64,000 nucleotides of DNA from Blastobasis lacticolella (GCA_905147135.1 LR990048.1:18212563-18276562); one strand, 5' to 3'; shown: positions 41,376 through 53,761, counted from the first letter of the stretch. Program-made: numbers and translations. Notes: a model not told the origin generated them from the letters alone.

Positions 41376-42209
41376 CAACATATTATGATACGTTTCCATT
41401 GAAGCAAAGTTCATTTAACTGGACATAATAAGACCCACAATATTGTCCCCACAACCACATTACAGGGGTAAGTAACTCACACACACAAAGACGACTAGAG
41501 AGCCAATTGCACTAGTCTGCCACACCGCAAACTATTACTAACTAAACATTTGCAGTGGTGCTATTATGGTATCGTTGGTTTGATGGTTCGGCTTTCGTCT
41601 CGATAAGGAATATCGGTTCGTTTTCGATAAACATTACATTTGATTTGTGAGTTCGTTGTATGTTTGTCTTTCGTACTCTCCAATCATTAAGTTGATTGGT
41701 TTAGTTATAAATGCATTAATGATTTCTAATAAAACAGTTATATTGAAAAAACCGCAACTCGCCGCAAGATGATATTTTATTGATCTATTATTTTTCGTTT
41801 TCAGTACTTTGTTTTATGTTGTTGACATGTAGAAATCAATTTCGCGGTCCATTCCAAATCCATTGGTCGTATCCAACATTTACTAACGGCTGATTGCACA
41901 TACATACATAAAAACGACAAACTCTTGAAAGAATGTCGAGCAAAGGTTACATAATTTTTTTATGAAAATCGTACCACGTTAAGCCATTTGGCCAAATTCG
42001 AAATTTTTATTTAAACAATTTTGGGTACTCGATGGATTTATTCTCACGCCCCCAAATTTCGTATATCAATGAAACCGAATTTAGGCAATTTTACAGACAG
42101 AATACCTACTAGTAACCTGACAGTTCTACGAAATATTTGTAAGAAGAAAGAGAATAGTTAATTTCAGGCTAGAAAACTAACCGATATTGTGAGTAATGAT
42201 TCGAATTCG
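41376..42209. other. Mostly unassigned, with a short shared repeat
   Basis: 41925-41990 (GAAAGAATGTCGAGCAAAGG..TTACATAA..) resembles 57265-57330, so a dispersed repeat of unknown type lies here. A CATACATACATA run is at 41900. Confidence 0.35.
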
Positions 42210-42258
42210 GAGCGTTCATAATCAACTGCGAAATAATCGCAGTCGATTATGAACGCTC
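42210..42258. repeat. 22-bp-stem hairpin
   Basis: GAGCGTTCATAATCAACTGC plus GA, a 5-nt loop, then its complement with one mismatch. A loose echo in the flanks hints at a larger fold-back. Confidence 0.65.
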
Positions 42259-43417
42259 ACTAGTTAGCTATTCTACGTAGCGTAATCGCACAAGATAAAA
42301 CGTCTTTGATCTAAACTGGTTTTGTACAAGGATGGAGAAGCAGTTACGAAACCGCAGTTTAGTACACGCCTGAAGGAGAGCTGCTAACGTATAAAATAGG
42401 TGCATGACGCACGTCGACGGTGAATATAAAACGAAAGCAAAACGATGATTGTTTTTTTTTATTATCCCGCGAGGCAAAAAGAGGAGTATCACAGGTTTGA
42501 CGTGGTGGTCTGTGTGACATATCGATTTCAATGTGGTTTTAGTTATCAGAAAAATATTTTGACTGCATTATAGCATCTGTCGAATTTATTTGAGCGGGGT
42601 AAACGCAAAAACAGATCATCTAACGGCAACATATCATAGCTGCTCATAAACGCTATACTTGGGGCATTGTATTGGATTTGTTTTGTTTTGTACGCGCGTA
42701 GCAACGTGGATCCGGGCGGTAAGTCAATTATCCAAGTGACAGTGACAAGCCGTCCGTGGAGCGTCGTTTACTTTTTTTTTATAGGCATTGGCAACTGGGC
42801 CATCAGCCACACGCGCCGTTTCCTTCACGAACCGCACTGACAGGCCAAACAAACCGTTAACGGCTCTACGAAATTATTACATTTATAAGTGTTTTATGTA
42901 AAACCCAACTTGAATAAAATTATTTGACTTGACTTGACTTGGCATGGACTCACGAACGTGTTACACTAAAACTTAACGAATAAGAATAAGTTACGTAATA
43001 GTCCCCAGAGTTGGCTCGCTCAGTCTACGTTGCTTTGCAAGAATCCCGTTAATTAAAGCTCGGTAACCGGCAATCAACGGGTTTACAACTCATTAGGAGG
43101 TTATTACAGCCTTTGGCTTTGCGAGTGCAGGACTGCGAGTTTGATGCCTTACTTAATTACTAGTGCAGACGGTGTAAAGCTTAGTCTTCTTGAAGCTGCT
43201 CGGTTTTCTGTCGCATCATGTATCAAATGACTATACATATTCAAGGATATATATTCACTTCAAATGATAGATTCATACATAGTGCTCAGGAGTGAATTGC
43301 AAATTACAAGACAAACAAAGCGCTAAAAATTGTAGTTTAATACTATACAAATCCCTCATTTAATTAACCCAATGATTACTTAAAATAATCTTCTTCTTTC
43401 AACCCAACAATGGGAAA
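42259..43417. other. Mostly unassigned, with one LINE 3' end
   Basis: About 42850-42945 closes with TTGAATAAAATTATTTGACT then TGACTTGACTTGG, a LINE-type 3' end with a short tandem tail on the plus strand. The rest is AT-rich. Confidence 0.4.
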
Positions 43418-43640
43418 GATATCCTACTCATAAGCGAGAGGTACCGGGCTCGGATTCCACTGCCGCCATGTAGCAATTACTCTTTTCAGAGTTATGAACA
43501 TTAGTTGATGCAAACCTATACTCTTACAATGAGAGAAGAAGAGTCCACTGAGATCTGCCAAATCCTGGATCATGGTCAAGGTGGACCCCAGGTTCTCGAG
43601 TGCGAGAGCACAACCCGGGCATTAACACTAACATAATTTT
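43418..43640 (+). mobile_element. SINE-A copy with internal deletion
   Basis: CATAAGCGAGAGGTACCGGG, TACTCTTTTCAGAGTTATG and TACAATGAGAGAAG jump to ATCTGCCAAATCCTGGATCA. The 3' extension (GAGCACAACCCGGGCATTAA) is present and an 18-bp minisatellite starts immediately after it. Confidence 0.8.
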
Positions 43641-43643
43641 TTC

Positions 43644-43816
43644 CCAGTCCCTACTCGGGCGCCAGTCCCTACTCGGGCGCCAGTCCCTACTCGGGCGCCA
43701 GTCCCTACTCGGGCGCCAGTTCCTACTAAGGCGCCAGTCCCTACTAAGGCGCCAGTCCCTACTAGGGCGCCAGTCCCTACTAGGGCGCCAGTCCCTACTC
43801 GGGCGCCAGTGTCTCG
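43644..43816. repeat. 18-bp minisatellite, nine copies plus a partial
   Basis: Unit CCAGTCCCTACTCGGGCG. Units 5-6 read ..TACTAAGGCG and 7-8 ..TACTAGGGCG, showing variant blocks. Because 18 is a multiple of three, both strands have open repeating frames (SLLGRQ on plus, SRDWRP on minus), which are not evidence of genes. Confidence 0.95.
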
Positions 43817-44535
43817 ATATTATTGCCACATTAAAATAATTGGAAATTTCCTTGTTTACCGAAGTTGTAAATTTAATTGAGAAACGACTTTTGTTTTTAA
43901 AAAAGATTGAGTAGGGCCGGGCCTGTCATCCGTATCACTCAAAAGATTTTTAACAAGAACTTCCGACATAGCTTTTGTATAGACAGATGTCTAGATAAAT
44001 ATGAAGAGACAAAGTTTAAATAAAGGAACAGACCGTAGATATTTAAATAGAGATATAACGTTTTGTAGGTATTAGCTTCTGTACAAAAGACGGATCTGAA
44101 GAAAAGAGACGAACTACTGAATTATAATAACTTTTCGGATAGCACATTTAAATAGCGAATAAATTTGTAAAAAAAATATCCATCTGTTAATCGTAAAAAG
44201 TCTTTTCCAAATACACAGCAAAGCATAGCCAGGGATAACCGAAAAATAGGTATATAAAAGCACTATAAAGATCACAAATTCGTTGAAGACCCCTCTCGAG
44301 TACAATAATTAACTGTTATACAGACTAAGACCGTAGCGGAGTAACGCCTCTGGGGGAGTCTAAATATAAGTTAGCATCCAATGTCTATTTCAGTTGAAAA
44401 TTAGTAAGCTCTGAGCGCGAATGGACTAATTTTACTAAATTTGCTTTTCTCGAGTGCGCTGTTCCGGTTAAATGATCTATGTTATCATAATAGAAAATAA
44501 TCCTTTAAGGGTAATATTATATTTTTTTCTAAATT
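43817..44535. other. Nothing recognised
   Basis: AT-rich, no supported feature. Confidence 0.3.
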
Positions 44536-44692
44536 ATAAATAACTAGATTTCTGCTTGCGTGCTACATATTATTTAACGCGTAAAATGTAGCATGAGTCC
44601 ATCCTCAGGTAGTAATCTATCTGCATGCGAAATTTGATAAAAAATGTGCATTAGTTTAGCCGTGATAGCGTAATAGACAGGCAAATAGTTTT
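44536..44692 (+). mobile_element. Helitron-like relic
   Basis: AACTAGATTTCTGCTTGCG at the start, and TGCATGCGAAATTTGATAAA, TTAGTTTAGCCGTGATAGCG and ACAGGCAAATAG at the end follow the phrase order of lepidopteran Helitron-like elements. Termini not defined. Confidence 0.45.
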
Positions 44693-45027
44693 TTTTTATG
44701 TTACGCAGCAGACAAACAGGCAAGCAGGCCACCTGATGGAAAGTGGTCACCGCCGCCTATGGACATCACCAACACCAGGGGAGTCACCAATGCGTTGCCC
44801 GCCTCTAAATACTTTTCGGTCTAATATACCTCTTGAACGATCTTATGTCATAGTCCAAAGGAAACACTGTGGCTGTTCCACATCCAAATCGTACGAGCGA
44901 GAAACGTTCTTTCGAACCTTTGCGTGGTGACCAACAGAGGGTCTACGTAGTGGGGATGAGTACCCAGCCCACGGCGGGTGGTGTGATGGCGCAATTGTGC
45001 TGTGGGCACCAGATCGAGTCTATCATT
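44693..45027 (-). pseudogene. LINE-H C-terminus and 3' tail
   Basis: The minus-strand frame reads ..DLVPTAQLRHHTTRRGLGTH.. and ..RFERTFLARTIWMWN.., matching 61615-61817, then breaks by a deletion. The 3' part has the CAACGCATTGGTGACTCC and GGTGGCCTGCTTGCCTGTTT blocks and a poly-A tail at the left. Confidence 0.75.
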
Positions 45028-46372
45028 TAAGATTTTCTTTTATAAAGGCCAAATATATAAACTTTCTTAGCCGGGTCTCAACTCGAGTATACTAACTGGC
45101 TAACTAATGTACTCTAGCACCATTTGATCATTATAATTCATTCTAAAATAGAGCCACTTATTAAAACAAGACGCTTCGAAGGCGCCGAAAACTTTTCCCT
45201 AGGAACGAAACGTTAGGGCCAAATTAAAAAACTTTAAAAAATGACAACAAAGACGCGTTAAATCAGAGGCACTGGGCCGTAGGTAACGAAAATGAACACG
45301 GTAGTGGAAATTTCCATAAAGTTTCCAAAGTATGTTCATAGGTTCGGGCTAAAATGTAATGAAAGTTTAATAAATGGCGTTAATAATTCCGGTGGAAATG
45401 TAGACTTGGGAACGTTTCAGAAGAGGCGGAACCGAGTATTATACCTAAGATTTGATTTTGTAGTTGAATATCGTGCCACTATACAATGTAATGTTTTACC
45501 AATTTTAGCTGTATTGAATGAGCTTATAAGTAATTACAGCTTTGTTATTAATAACAGTTCAAATATGAGATACAACAAAACGGTATAATTACGCCTTTGG
45601 TATATTTATATATAGGTATTTTAATCCGGAGGTTTAGGCCCGCCAAATACGAACCTCAACTCATTTTCAATCAAAACTATCTAAATCGAACAAATCTGAA
45701 ATTTTGTTAAAATTACATCTAAAGTTCGTGGTTTCCATCATAACGGTAAAATGACTATGAAATTATACCGTTTTGGATCGAAACCACTTTAGTATTTTGC
45801 TTTTCCTGTAAACTGTAATTTCATTTCAATTTCATGTAATTAGTAATTAAAAGTTTTGTTCGCCAGCTCCTCATACATGATTTGTGCTTAAGCAAGTATA
45901 AAGAATGAATGTAGCTTGAACTTATATCTTCATCCTTTTTTTCAAGGCAAGTGGCTCGGACTGACATAACACCATAAATTATGTCGATATTCTACACACG
46001 AGTACTTATTCGCACATTGCGCTTTCCACATTTATAACGGGAACACCTTGGCTGCCAAACTATTCCCACAATTTCTCGTACCTAACTATCTGTGGCGGGT
46101 ATTTTGGAAGTAGCAGTTGCGGGTCTGTCCCAAACTAATCTATGAGACTAGTAAGAGTGCCCGGGAGATCGCTCCAAACCCTAACTAATTAATAAACTGC
46201 CTACCGCGGCCCCTGAGCCGGTCCCGTGCCATTTTTCGACAGTATTTTACACTCTTATTAGTTTTAATGTCGACTGGTAGATACCGTTTATGGTGCCAAG
46301 TTGTCGTTTATTACAATTTTTTCGTTAGATCGCATATGTTGACAGTATTGTTTTAATCCCGTTTGATGAAAA
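45028..46372. other. Unassigned, contains a 98-codon ORF
   Basis: ORF 45292-45588 has N/V-rich composition and no recognised domain, paralogue or splice context. 46080-46240 is GC-richer but unassigned. Confidence 0.3.
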
Positions 46373-46676
46373 GCGTCGGTGACCGAGCGGTTAGAGTATC
46401 AGACTCGTAAGCCGGATTCGAATCTCGCTCCGGCCATGTACCAATGACTGTTTTCTGAGTTATGTACATTAGTTAAATACTAACCGATTCTCTTACGGTG
46501 AGGGAAAACATCGTGATGATACCTGCACATTCAGGCGACTGGATGTGTAACCATGATCCAATCTAGTCAGGTTCCCCTGGTAGCAGGGTCATGGAGGTCA
46601 GATGGCAGTCGATCCACTGTAATTACCTGACCTGCCGAATCCTGGATCATGGTCAAGGCGGACCCCGGGCCCACCT
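46373..46676 (+). mobile_element. SINE-A, best preserved copy
   Basis: Starts GCGTCGGTGACCGAGCGGTT (A box) with GGATTCGAATCTC (B box). The body is TTACGGTGAGGGAAAACATC, GTAACCATGATCCAATCTAG, TCAGGTTCCCCTGGTAGCAG and AATTACCTGACCTGCCGAAT, ending CATGGTCAAGGCGGACCCCG, GGCCCACC. It lacks only the 3' extension seen at 2726 and 51541. This copy is the reference for the family in this window. Confidence 0.9.
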
Positions 46677-47751
46677 TATCACCTTCTTTTCATACCACGC
46701 GACAAATTACGGAGTAACATGTATAGGTTCAGTGCAAACACACATGTATACAGTAGGTACTGCGAATGCAACGCATGAACGCTCTGAACTCAAGTCTTTT
46801 TTGCTTTGCCTTGACAATCGCTGTGTCCTCTATTAGGCTTTTCACACGTTTTTTTGTACTGTTTACCCGAGGTTTTAGCAGCCGTCAACTACACTGTCGC
46901 AATAAAAACAACTTGCTACAAAGTAAATTACTGCCGCCGCGCGGGAAACCCATAAATAACAATTAAAACACACTATTAATAATAATGTTCGAAAAACTTG
47001 TACCGACCGCACGTTGCGCCATGTGATGCTCCATTATTGCTGTCGTTTAATTTATTGTCGCGAATTATTAAAATGTCGCTCCGGTCGGGAATATTTCGCA
47101 AAATCCACAGGGAAATTTCATTAAAATTCAAAAGGGTGCCGCTTAAATGCACAGCATGAGGCGTAATTTTCTCTAGAGTTATGCTGTGTCGTAGTTTAAT
47201 AAATAGGCGACAATGTAACCGCTACAGTACAGGTAGAGAAAGTTTTGCACTCCGACAGCAGTTCGTTTGAAAGTCTCCTTATTGAGGCTGGAGTTAACAC
47301 ATTAACTGTCATGTCCCATATGTTGAGTCACGGTGAAATTGTATGACGTTTCGTGACCCATTTGGGTCATGGGTCCTTTATACCTTCTGGAGACATCGTC
47401 CGTCTCTTTTGTGTGACTTATCGGACAACGGAACCTTCATATGTGTTTGTCAGATCGTCAGAATTAACACAATTACTTCCACTAAAGGATATTTTGACCT
47501 TCATATTGTAAATTGTAAAGTGACCGTGATTGTGATCGTTTAAAGCTTTATACTTTAACCCTTTCAAAAATCCCTTCTTGTATTATACAATGTGAAGAAT
47601 TGTATGGCTTGATCTACCCAGCCATTCGAATTTACGAACGTACTAGTAAGTACTACGGGCAAGATATACCTATTGGGAGTATCTGTGTGTGAAATTGACA
47701 GAATTGGCAGAGGACATTTTGGTATTGCGGATGTTCAAAACTGGACGTTTA
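46677..47751. other. Nothing recognised
   Basis: AT-rich. ORFs 46591-46836, 46766-46966 and 47343-47543 have no domains (the first starts inside the SINE). Confidence 0.3.
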
Positions 47752-47813
47752 AATTATCATCATCATTACCATCTTAGCATCTATCCCGGCTTCTGCTAGG
47801 GTCCGCTTTAATA
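47752..47813 (-). mobile_element. RTE-D 3' tail
   Basis: On the minus strand AAGCGGACCCTAGCAGAAGC, CGGGATAGATGCTAAGATGG and TAATGATGATGATAATT, the family's last 60 bp. Confidence 0.65.
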
Positions 47814-47888
47814 GAGTCGACATGTTTAAGTGGAATTTTCATTAATTGAAAGTCACGGGTAACGAGATTCGAGTATCTTTTTTCGGTG

Positions 47889-48905
47889 GTATTATTTTAT
47901 TTTATTTTATTTGGCTGTCTCAAAGCTTACAACAATAAGATAAGTACAATAGCATAATTTCTATCAGCCATTTACGAGACACCACAGATAAATTTCATAA
48001 ATTGACTATAACATTCTAGTGTAACATTGGCACTGACAAATTCCTTAAACAGTACAAGATTTGATACCGTGGACCCACCTCTCACAAAGCCATGTTGTTG
48101 GGACAATAAGCTGGACTGGATAGAGGAATATAGCTGGTTGTAAACTACGCGTTCAAGCACCTTAGCAAGCAGGCAAAGCTTCGAAATAGATCTGTAGTTT
48201 CCGACGTCATCCTTGGATCCTTTCTTATGAATAGGTGTAATAAAAGCAGATTTCCACAGAGAAGGCATGACGCCTTCCTGCAGCGAACGTTTGAACAACA
48301 AGGAGACAGGTAATGCCAACTCAGCCGCACAACGGACCAGAAACAGCGCTGGAAGACCATCCGGTCCAGCAGATTTGCCCAGATCCAGACACCCCAACAG
48401 CCTGTGCACCTTATCAACGACCACCTCAATAGACGTGATGTCACAGACCGAGTTAGGACTGTCTATAGTTCCGGTAACAACTGCAGCCGACTCGGTGTCA
48501 AGGAAGGTCGATTGAAAATATTTGGAGAACAGCTCACATATGCCAGGACCAGTGTCAGACGTGGAGTCCGCATAAAACATACTTGAAGGATAGTTATTGC
48601 TAACATGTTTGCTCTTAATAAACGTCCAGAACGCTCTTGGATTGGTCGTGATGGAGTCCTCGATGGTCGACATATACGCATCGTAACACTTACGCTCCAA
48701 AGTTTTGGCCCTGTCGCGCAGTAAACAAAACGCATTATGGTCAGAAATATTACCATAGATGTTAAACTTAGCTAAAAATGTTGACTTTTCTTTTAAAATT
48801 TTGATGAGAGTTGTACTATACCAAGGGGGATAAGAGTGAGTATATGTTACTCGTTTAGGTATATAGCTGTCTCGTAAAATGTTGATAATGGAATAAAATA
48901 GGATA
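47889..48905 (-). mobile_element. Non-LTR retrotransposon, internally deleted
   Basis: Minus-strand element: a polymerase N-terminal region (48905 to about 47990), then directly a short 3' region ending AAATAAAATAAAATAAAATA. The catalytic palm and C-terminus are missing between them, while the tail is kept. Confidence 0.7.
47972..48900 (-). pseudogene. Reverse transcriptase N-terminal part (Jockey/CR1-type)
   Basis: One uninterrupted frame, about 309 codons. It reads ..RVTYTHSYPPWYSTTLIK.. (linker after the endonuclease), ..NPRAFWTFIKSKHVSNNYPS.., ..GKSAGPDGLPALFLVRCA.. (RT motif 0/1), ..LWKSAFITPIHKKGSKDDVG.. , NYRSISKLCLLAKVLERVV (motif 2) and ..QQHGFVRGGSTVSNL.. (motif 2a). It stops shortly after, before the active-site motifs. 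The ATG at 48700 is internal. The frame was probably intact when inserted. Confidence 0.8.
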
Positions 48906-51235
48906 AAAAATAAAAATGTATGACTCAGTCTTGCTTTTTTTATGAATATTTTTGAACGTTGTGCCGTGTGTCTGAGTGGAATAAACGTATTTTACTTTAA
49001 TATCAGTTCTACCACTACCCAAATTAAATAAATAATATTATATATCCTAATATTTTGTAAGTGCTTATAATAAAAATTATTCATTCATAAAACGGACAGA
49101 AAGAAAGTGTGCTCATTATGATGTACAACTGAATAAAGCGGGGCTATGTCTAAGTCTATCAATCATCTTGGCGTCAAGATAATAATATATGTCTAAGTCT
49201 ATGTCTATATTCTCGCAAACGATCCAGAATCACAACAAGCAAATTGACATCGCAATAAACTTTCAGCTAAGCCACAGCCAATACATACATCGCCACCGAT
49301 GTTCGCTAATTTGGCAGTTAACCCTTCACAACCACAAAAGGGGTCGACCAATTCAATTTGTCAAAGACAATTGGTCACCTGAAGGGTTATTAAGTCATTC
49401 AGTTATTCCTGTTGGATTTTCATATGGATTTTATCATTTATTTAGGAATCAGTGGCAAACGAGCGGACATTTTATTAGTTAATAGGCGCCCACAACGGGG
49501 TCAAGAAACATTTGTAAAAATTTACAAATGTCCGATGCGGGAGCATTAGAACCTTCTATAGACATTCCTTAACTTAGTTTTTTTTACTTCAACATTGAAC
49601 ATAGTAACAATTGTTTTCTTCTAAAAAATCCGACAATAAATTACGTCAATATTAGGTATATCTTAAATCCGGAACTACTATACTCCGACAAAACATTTAG
49701 TTCTACCAGGAACGAAATGATTTCGATAGCATTCCACTTTGTTAACCATGTTTAATCGACGTGAATAAGCAAAAACGATTGAGTTACCAATATTGCCACA
49801 ATGTTAATTTACGCTTGCGATGACCCGCAACAAGTGAACAAGTCAGTATATTCATGTAATATTGACAAATTTTAGATCGCATGATGTTCTGACGGGCAGC
49901 AATGCAGCGATGCAATACATTGATTGATTGTTGTTGATTGACTGTTGCCTTAGATTGTTTTGTGGGTAGTTTAACAAAACAGACTAATTGGAGTGCCGGT
50001 AGCTTAATGGATAACGGGTGCGACTTGTCATATCAGACATTGTTCGGTTATTGTAGCTAAAAATGAGGACTCGGTTTTAACAGCTTTCTTCACTGAGACC
50101 AGTATCGTAGTCTCCTAATGCCGGTGTTAATATACGTTTGTATACATTTTGCTACATTTAGATGTATCCGGTGTGAAAGCAATAAAAACAAAGTTTCAAA
50201 ATGTTTCAGACACAAAACGAAACTTTGTTAAACAAAATGTAGGAAAAGGAAACTTTTTGTAACACTTATGAATATGGTTCGTTTTGTTGCAACTTGTTTA
50301 GGAAACATTCTTAAATAAATCAATACAAAATTATGTGTGAACACATTCATTATAATATATTGAAGTATGTATGCTTCTAGTAATATTTTTATTCTATATT
50401 TTCAATTTCGTATCTACTTGTCTTTTATAACATTTTGCTTCTATGGGCTTGCTGGAAAAAATAATAATTTTAGAATTAAATAGTGCTTGTGCTAAATAGT
50501 AATGGTGTACAATAGAGTTAAATTAATTAATTGTATGCTTCTTTGCTACTAAAGTTTTCATATTAAACTTTTTAATTCTTATATTTTAATTAATACACCA
50601 ACCGTTTTAAAAGTAGGTAGTTAGTAGTATGCGCTTCTGTAAAGTTTACTTATTTGATTGTGATTGTCTTAAGTTTTTACTACTTTCATGTCTGATCAAA
50701 ACTCTACACGTACGGGTTCGGACCTACACACAACCCAGATTCGTACAAGATTCTTGCAAAGTAGGGTTGCCATCAACGATAAATCTTGTGCACGCTATAG
50801 TTAGCTGCCCCGAAACAATTAATGGGCAGCCCTATCTATCGCACATACATTGTACACCCATTAGGAACTATCTCACATGATATTATACAGGGTGATTGAA
50901 GTCGGTGCGCTGTTTAGTTTAGTCGCTGATTAAAAATTTCTAATCATAGACTGACAAATAAAAATTTGGGAATATGAAAACAAGTAAGGCCGAAATGGAC
51001 GAATACATAGTTCGTTACTATATTTCTAGAGCCACTACATACACAATAAATTGAGTTCAATAACTAAATACACCGACTGCTATTAAAAATATGAAAACTT
51101 AAAAACAAGGCGAATGTTGGAAGTAAATGGATGTATATAGTGCAAATGTCCCCATATTCATATAGGTGGACATGAATAAGCCTTAATATTTATAGAAGTT
51201 TAGTCTGCTTTCAAGTTTAAATTGAACTAACATTT
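48906..51235. other. AT-rich DNA, little recognised
   Basis: ORFs 49189-49482 and 50629-50880 have no domains. Structures seen: ACATTTGTAAA with its complement at 49508-49531, and AACAAAGTTTC..GAAACTTTGTT at about 50188-50231. AATCATCTTGGCGTC near 49163 may be a SINE-A 3' scrap. Confidence 0.3.
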
Positions 51236-51335
51236 CTGTTAGAAATAAGTAGTGCCTGTTGTCAGTTATATCTCTGTATTTCTTTATTGTGTGCAATAAA
51301 TAGTTAAATAAAAGTAAATAAATAAACATTATTAT
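51236..51335 (+). mobile_element. LINE 3' end with TAAA-type tail
   Basis: GTTAGAAATAAGTAGTGCCTGTTGT, then TTCTTTATTGTGTGCAATAA and ATAGTTAAATAAAAGTAAAT. Same type as 17768-17897 (reverse) and 25420-25490. Confidence 0.65.
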
Positions 51336-51540
51336 TTACCTATATTTTCACCGCAACGAGATCGCCGCTCGTTTCAACACTTTGTTAGGTGTACCGTGCT
51401 TCGCTAATACCGGCGAAGCGAGGTTGAGGTCTTCGTTTGGGAATTCGATGACTGTTTCAACAGTCTCGGCAGACTGTATATTATTATAATTATTTTTACG
51501 GAAATTATGTTATTGTTGTCAACATTATGTGTTATCATTT
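51336..51540. other. Spacer, nothing recognised
   Basis: Short interval; no supported feature. Confidence 0.3.
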
Positions 51541-51768
51541 GTTGAATGCTAACTGATGCTCATACGGTGAGGGAAGATCGCGATAAAGTCCACATTCAAG
51601 TAACTGAATGTGTAACCATGATCTAATCAGGTCAGGTTCTCCAGGAACAGGATCACGGCGGTCAGAAGGCAGTCGCTGCACTGCATCTGATCTGCCAAAT
51701 TCTGGATCAAAGCGGACTTTGGGTCCTCACGCGCGAGAGCGCAACCGGGACATTAACGCCAAGATGAT
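51541..51768 (+). mobile_element. SINE-A body with full 3' extension
   Basis: CATACGGTGAGGGAAGATCG, GAATGTGTAACCATGATC, CTCCAGGAACAGGATCACGG and GATCTGCCAAATTCTGGATC. Then the extension CACGCGCGAGAGCGCAACCG, GGACATTAACGCCAAGATGA, TTAC. The tRNA-like head is missing. Confidence 0.8.
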
Positions 51769-52379
51769 TACTTTTTTATTTTCACGGACATAATATATTT
51801 CCAACCACCCTGTGGACAACTTTATTATCCGCTTGGTGTAGATATAGCGGCAACATTGCGATACTGACCTACAAATTAACATGCTATGCCCATATTGTTC
51901 GTGTTTAATGGTAAGGAAATTTGATACGGTGATTACGGGGCACCTTTGTTAGGCGTACTAGATAATAGCGGAGGTGGCAGGTCGGAACTTACATGTTAAT
52001 ACATGAACTATTAACTATGTTAATACATAACCTTTGAGCTTGGAATATTGAATTTCCATTATTTTAATCGTTGTAAGTTTTATATGTGTATGTGCTTCCG
52101 AAGGGATGCACCGATTGCCATGCGCTTTATTTGAATGGCAGTTTCATCGAGAGGATTCTTAGCTTCCTTTCATTAAAATTGGTCTAGTAGTTCAGAAATT
52201 CTTCAGAAAGAAGTTGCTCAGTGATGGCGAAAGAGAGATTTTTCATTTAATTCTTTTGCAACCCCCAATATAAAAGAAAGTGTGTTATAAGTTTAGCAAA
52301 ATTAAGGGTAGGTATCGTCCAGAGTTAAACACAAAAAATCTATGGAACACCTCGTTGTCCAAGGGCTTGTATGAGATAA
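51769..52379. other. Helitron-like phrase and unassigned DNA
   Basis: 52080-52235 (CCGAAGGGATGCACCGATTG, ATTAAAATTGGTCTAGTAGTTC) follows the wording of lepidopteran Helitron-like elements. The rest is unassigned. Confidence 0.35.
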
Positions 52380-52600
52380 TGAGTCTTTCAGCAATCTGCA
52401 CGTGCCGCTTTGGTTCAACCTTTATAATAAGTACGGCTAAGGAATGGAACACGTTGCCCGCGAATGTGTTCCCTAATAATTATAATCTGGACGCCTTCTA
52501 GGCTAAAGTGAATAGGCTGTTCCTGGACAGGCATGCTACATCTTCGGCCCCATCGTAACTTACCACCATTTCAAATACCTAGCTATTCTAAAAAAGCTGA
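52380..52600 (+). pseudogene. LINE-G C-terminal fragment
   Basis: Reads ..SLSAICTCRFGSTF..STAKEWNTLPANVF..[23 protein letters not shown].., then the 3' end TAACTTACCACC. One in-frame TAG (52499-52501). Confidence 0.8.
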
Positions 52601-53493
52601 CCCATTAAACTCTGTAGTTCAATGTTCCCGTAATTGAAGACGATTCGCGGGGGGCTGCGATATCCAAAGAAAAAGGGGGAAACATCGTGAAACTACGACA
52701 ACTCTGTCAAGAGTGATCGATTGTCACAGGAAGATAAGTTTAATGTGTATATATGTGTGTCTGTGTGTGGCATTCCCTTGTTACTCAAACATTACTGAGT
52801 TACATTACACGCAATGTACAAGGAAAAAATATCCGGGTAATGTACTAAGAAATATTCGTTCTTTGTACAAAACCAATGACATGGTAGCTCTCGAACGGAT
52901 AGACCATTTCGATTCGGTTTTCCATATTTGTTTCCTAACCTTTGACGAACCGAGGTTGACCAAGGTCTTAGGAAAACCAGCTAGTAATCCTGAAAGAGGC
53001 GAAAGAGTTCAACTTCTCTTTATTTAGAGGTTTAACCTCTTTCATATTTTCTTTTCATAAATTAGTTATTACACCAAAACTTATCAAACAAATCTTTCAC
53101 ACAAACCCACCACCAATTTTGATCATCAATGTTATTTAAGTAATTCAACTGAGATCGTATGCAGCGCTGAATTTGAAGCTTCCAAAAACGAATTTCCCAG
53201 TTGCACTAAGTCCTGGCACCGTACCCGGGTCGCAAGGGACATGTTCACAGTCATTTATTCCTATTAGAGTGACCGATATAGCTTCGTTAGCGCTGCAACT
53301 CGTGGCCACACGTGGGATTTGTATGTAAAGTTCAGCATTTAGCTTAGAATCGATTTCGTATAAGATGATTTCGTTTTAAGGAAAGAAATAATAAATAAAG
53401 CGCGATCTAGCCTGAAAATACTTTTTTACCAAATACTTGTATTTAATAACAGTTTGCATTAAAATTGTATAATTAAATGAAATATATTTTTAG
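52601..53493. other. Unassigned DNA
   Basis: ORF 52713-53027 (104 codons) has no recognised domain and a hydrophobic C-rich start. Not called. Confidence 0.3.
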
Positions 53494-53546
53494 TTAGAAT
53501 AGCCAGGCCTTTGACCGCTATCTCACCTGGTGGTAAGTGACGATTT
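53494..53546 (-). mobile_element. LINE-G 3' end scrap
   Basis: The minus strand reads ATCGTCACTTACCACCAGGT, GAGATAGCGGTCAAAGGCCT, GGCTATTCTAA, matching the last 50 bp of the copy at 53762-54265. Confidence 0.7.
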
Positions 53547-53761
53547 ACCAAAGCTTGTTCATTATTTATAATCACTTATAAGAAGTCTCCAATAGCTAAG
53601 TATAAGGAACTTTCTCTCTCTCTCTCAACTCCTTTTTTTGACCCGCTCGCCTTGATTCGGGCGGTCTTCAATTATGTTTTTCAGCATGAATAACTAATCA
53701 TTTTCATGAATGACGCAGATTTCCCCATTCGCTTTCAATGTTGACAATGTAATTTAAAAGA
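53547..53761. other. Spacer with (TC)n run
   Basis: CTTTCTCTCTCTCTCTC near 53611-53628. Otherwise nothing recognised. Confidence 0.35.

Noticed and set aside
43644..43816. CRISPR array or repeat-protein gene
   Set aside because: The 18-bp units have no spacers, and the frames on both strands are a consequence of the unit length.
45292..45588. 98-codon ORF as a host gene
   Set aside because: No domain, no splice or promoter context, low-complexity N/V-rich composition.
50760..50885. Second hAT-type terminus (TAGGGTTGCCATC)
   Set aside because: No matching inverted end could be found nearby.
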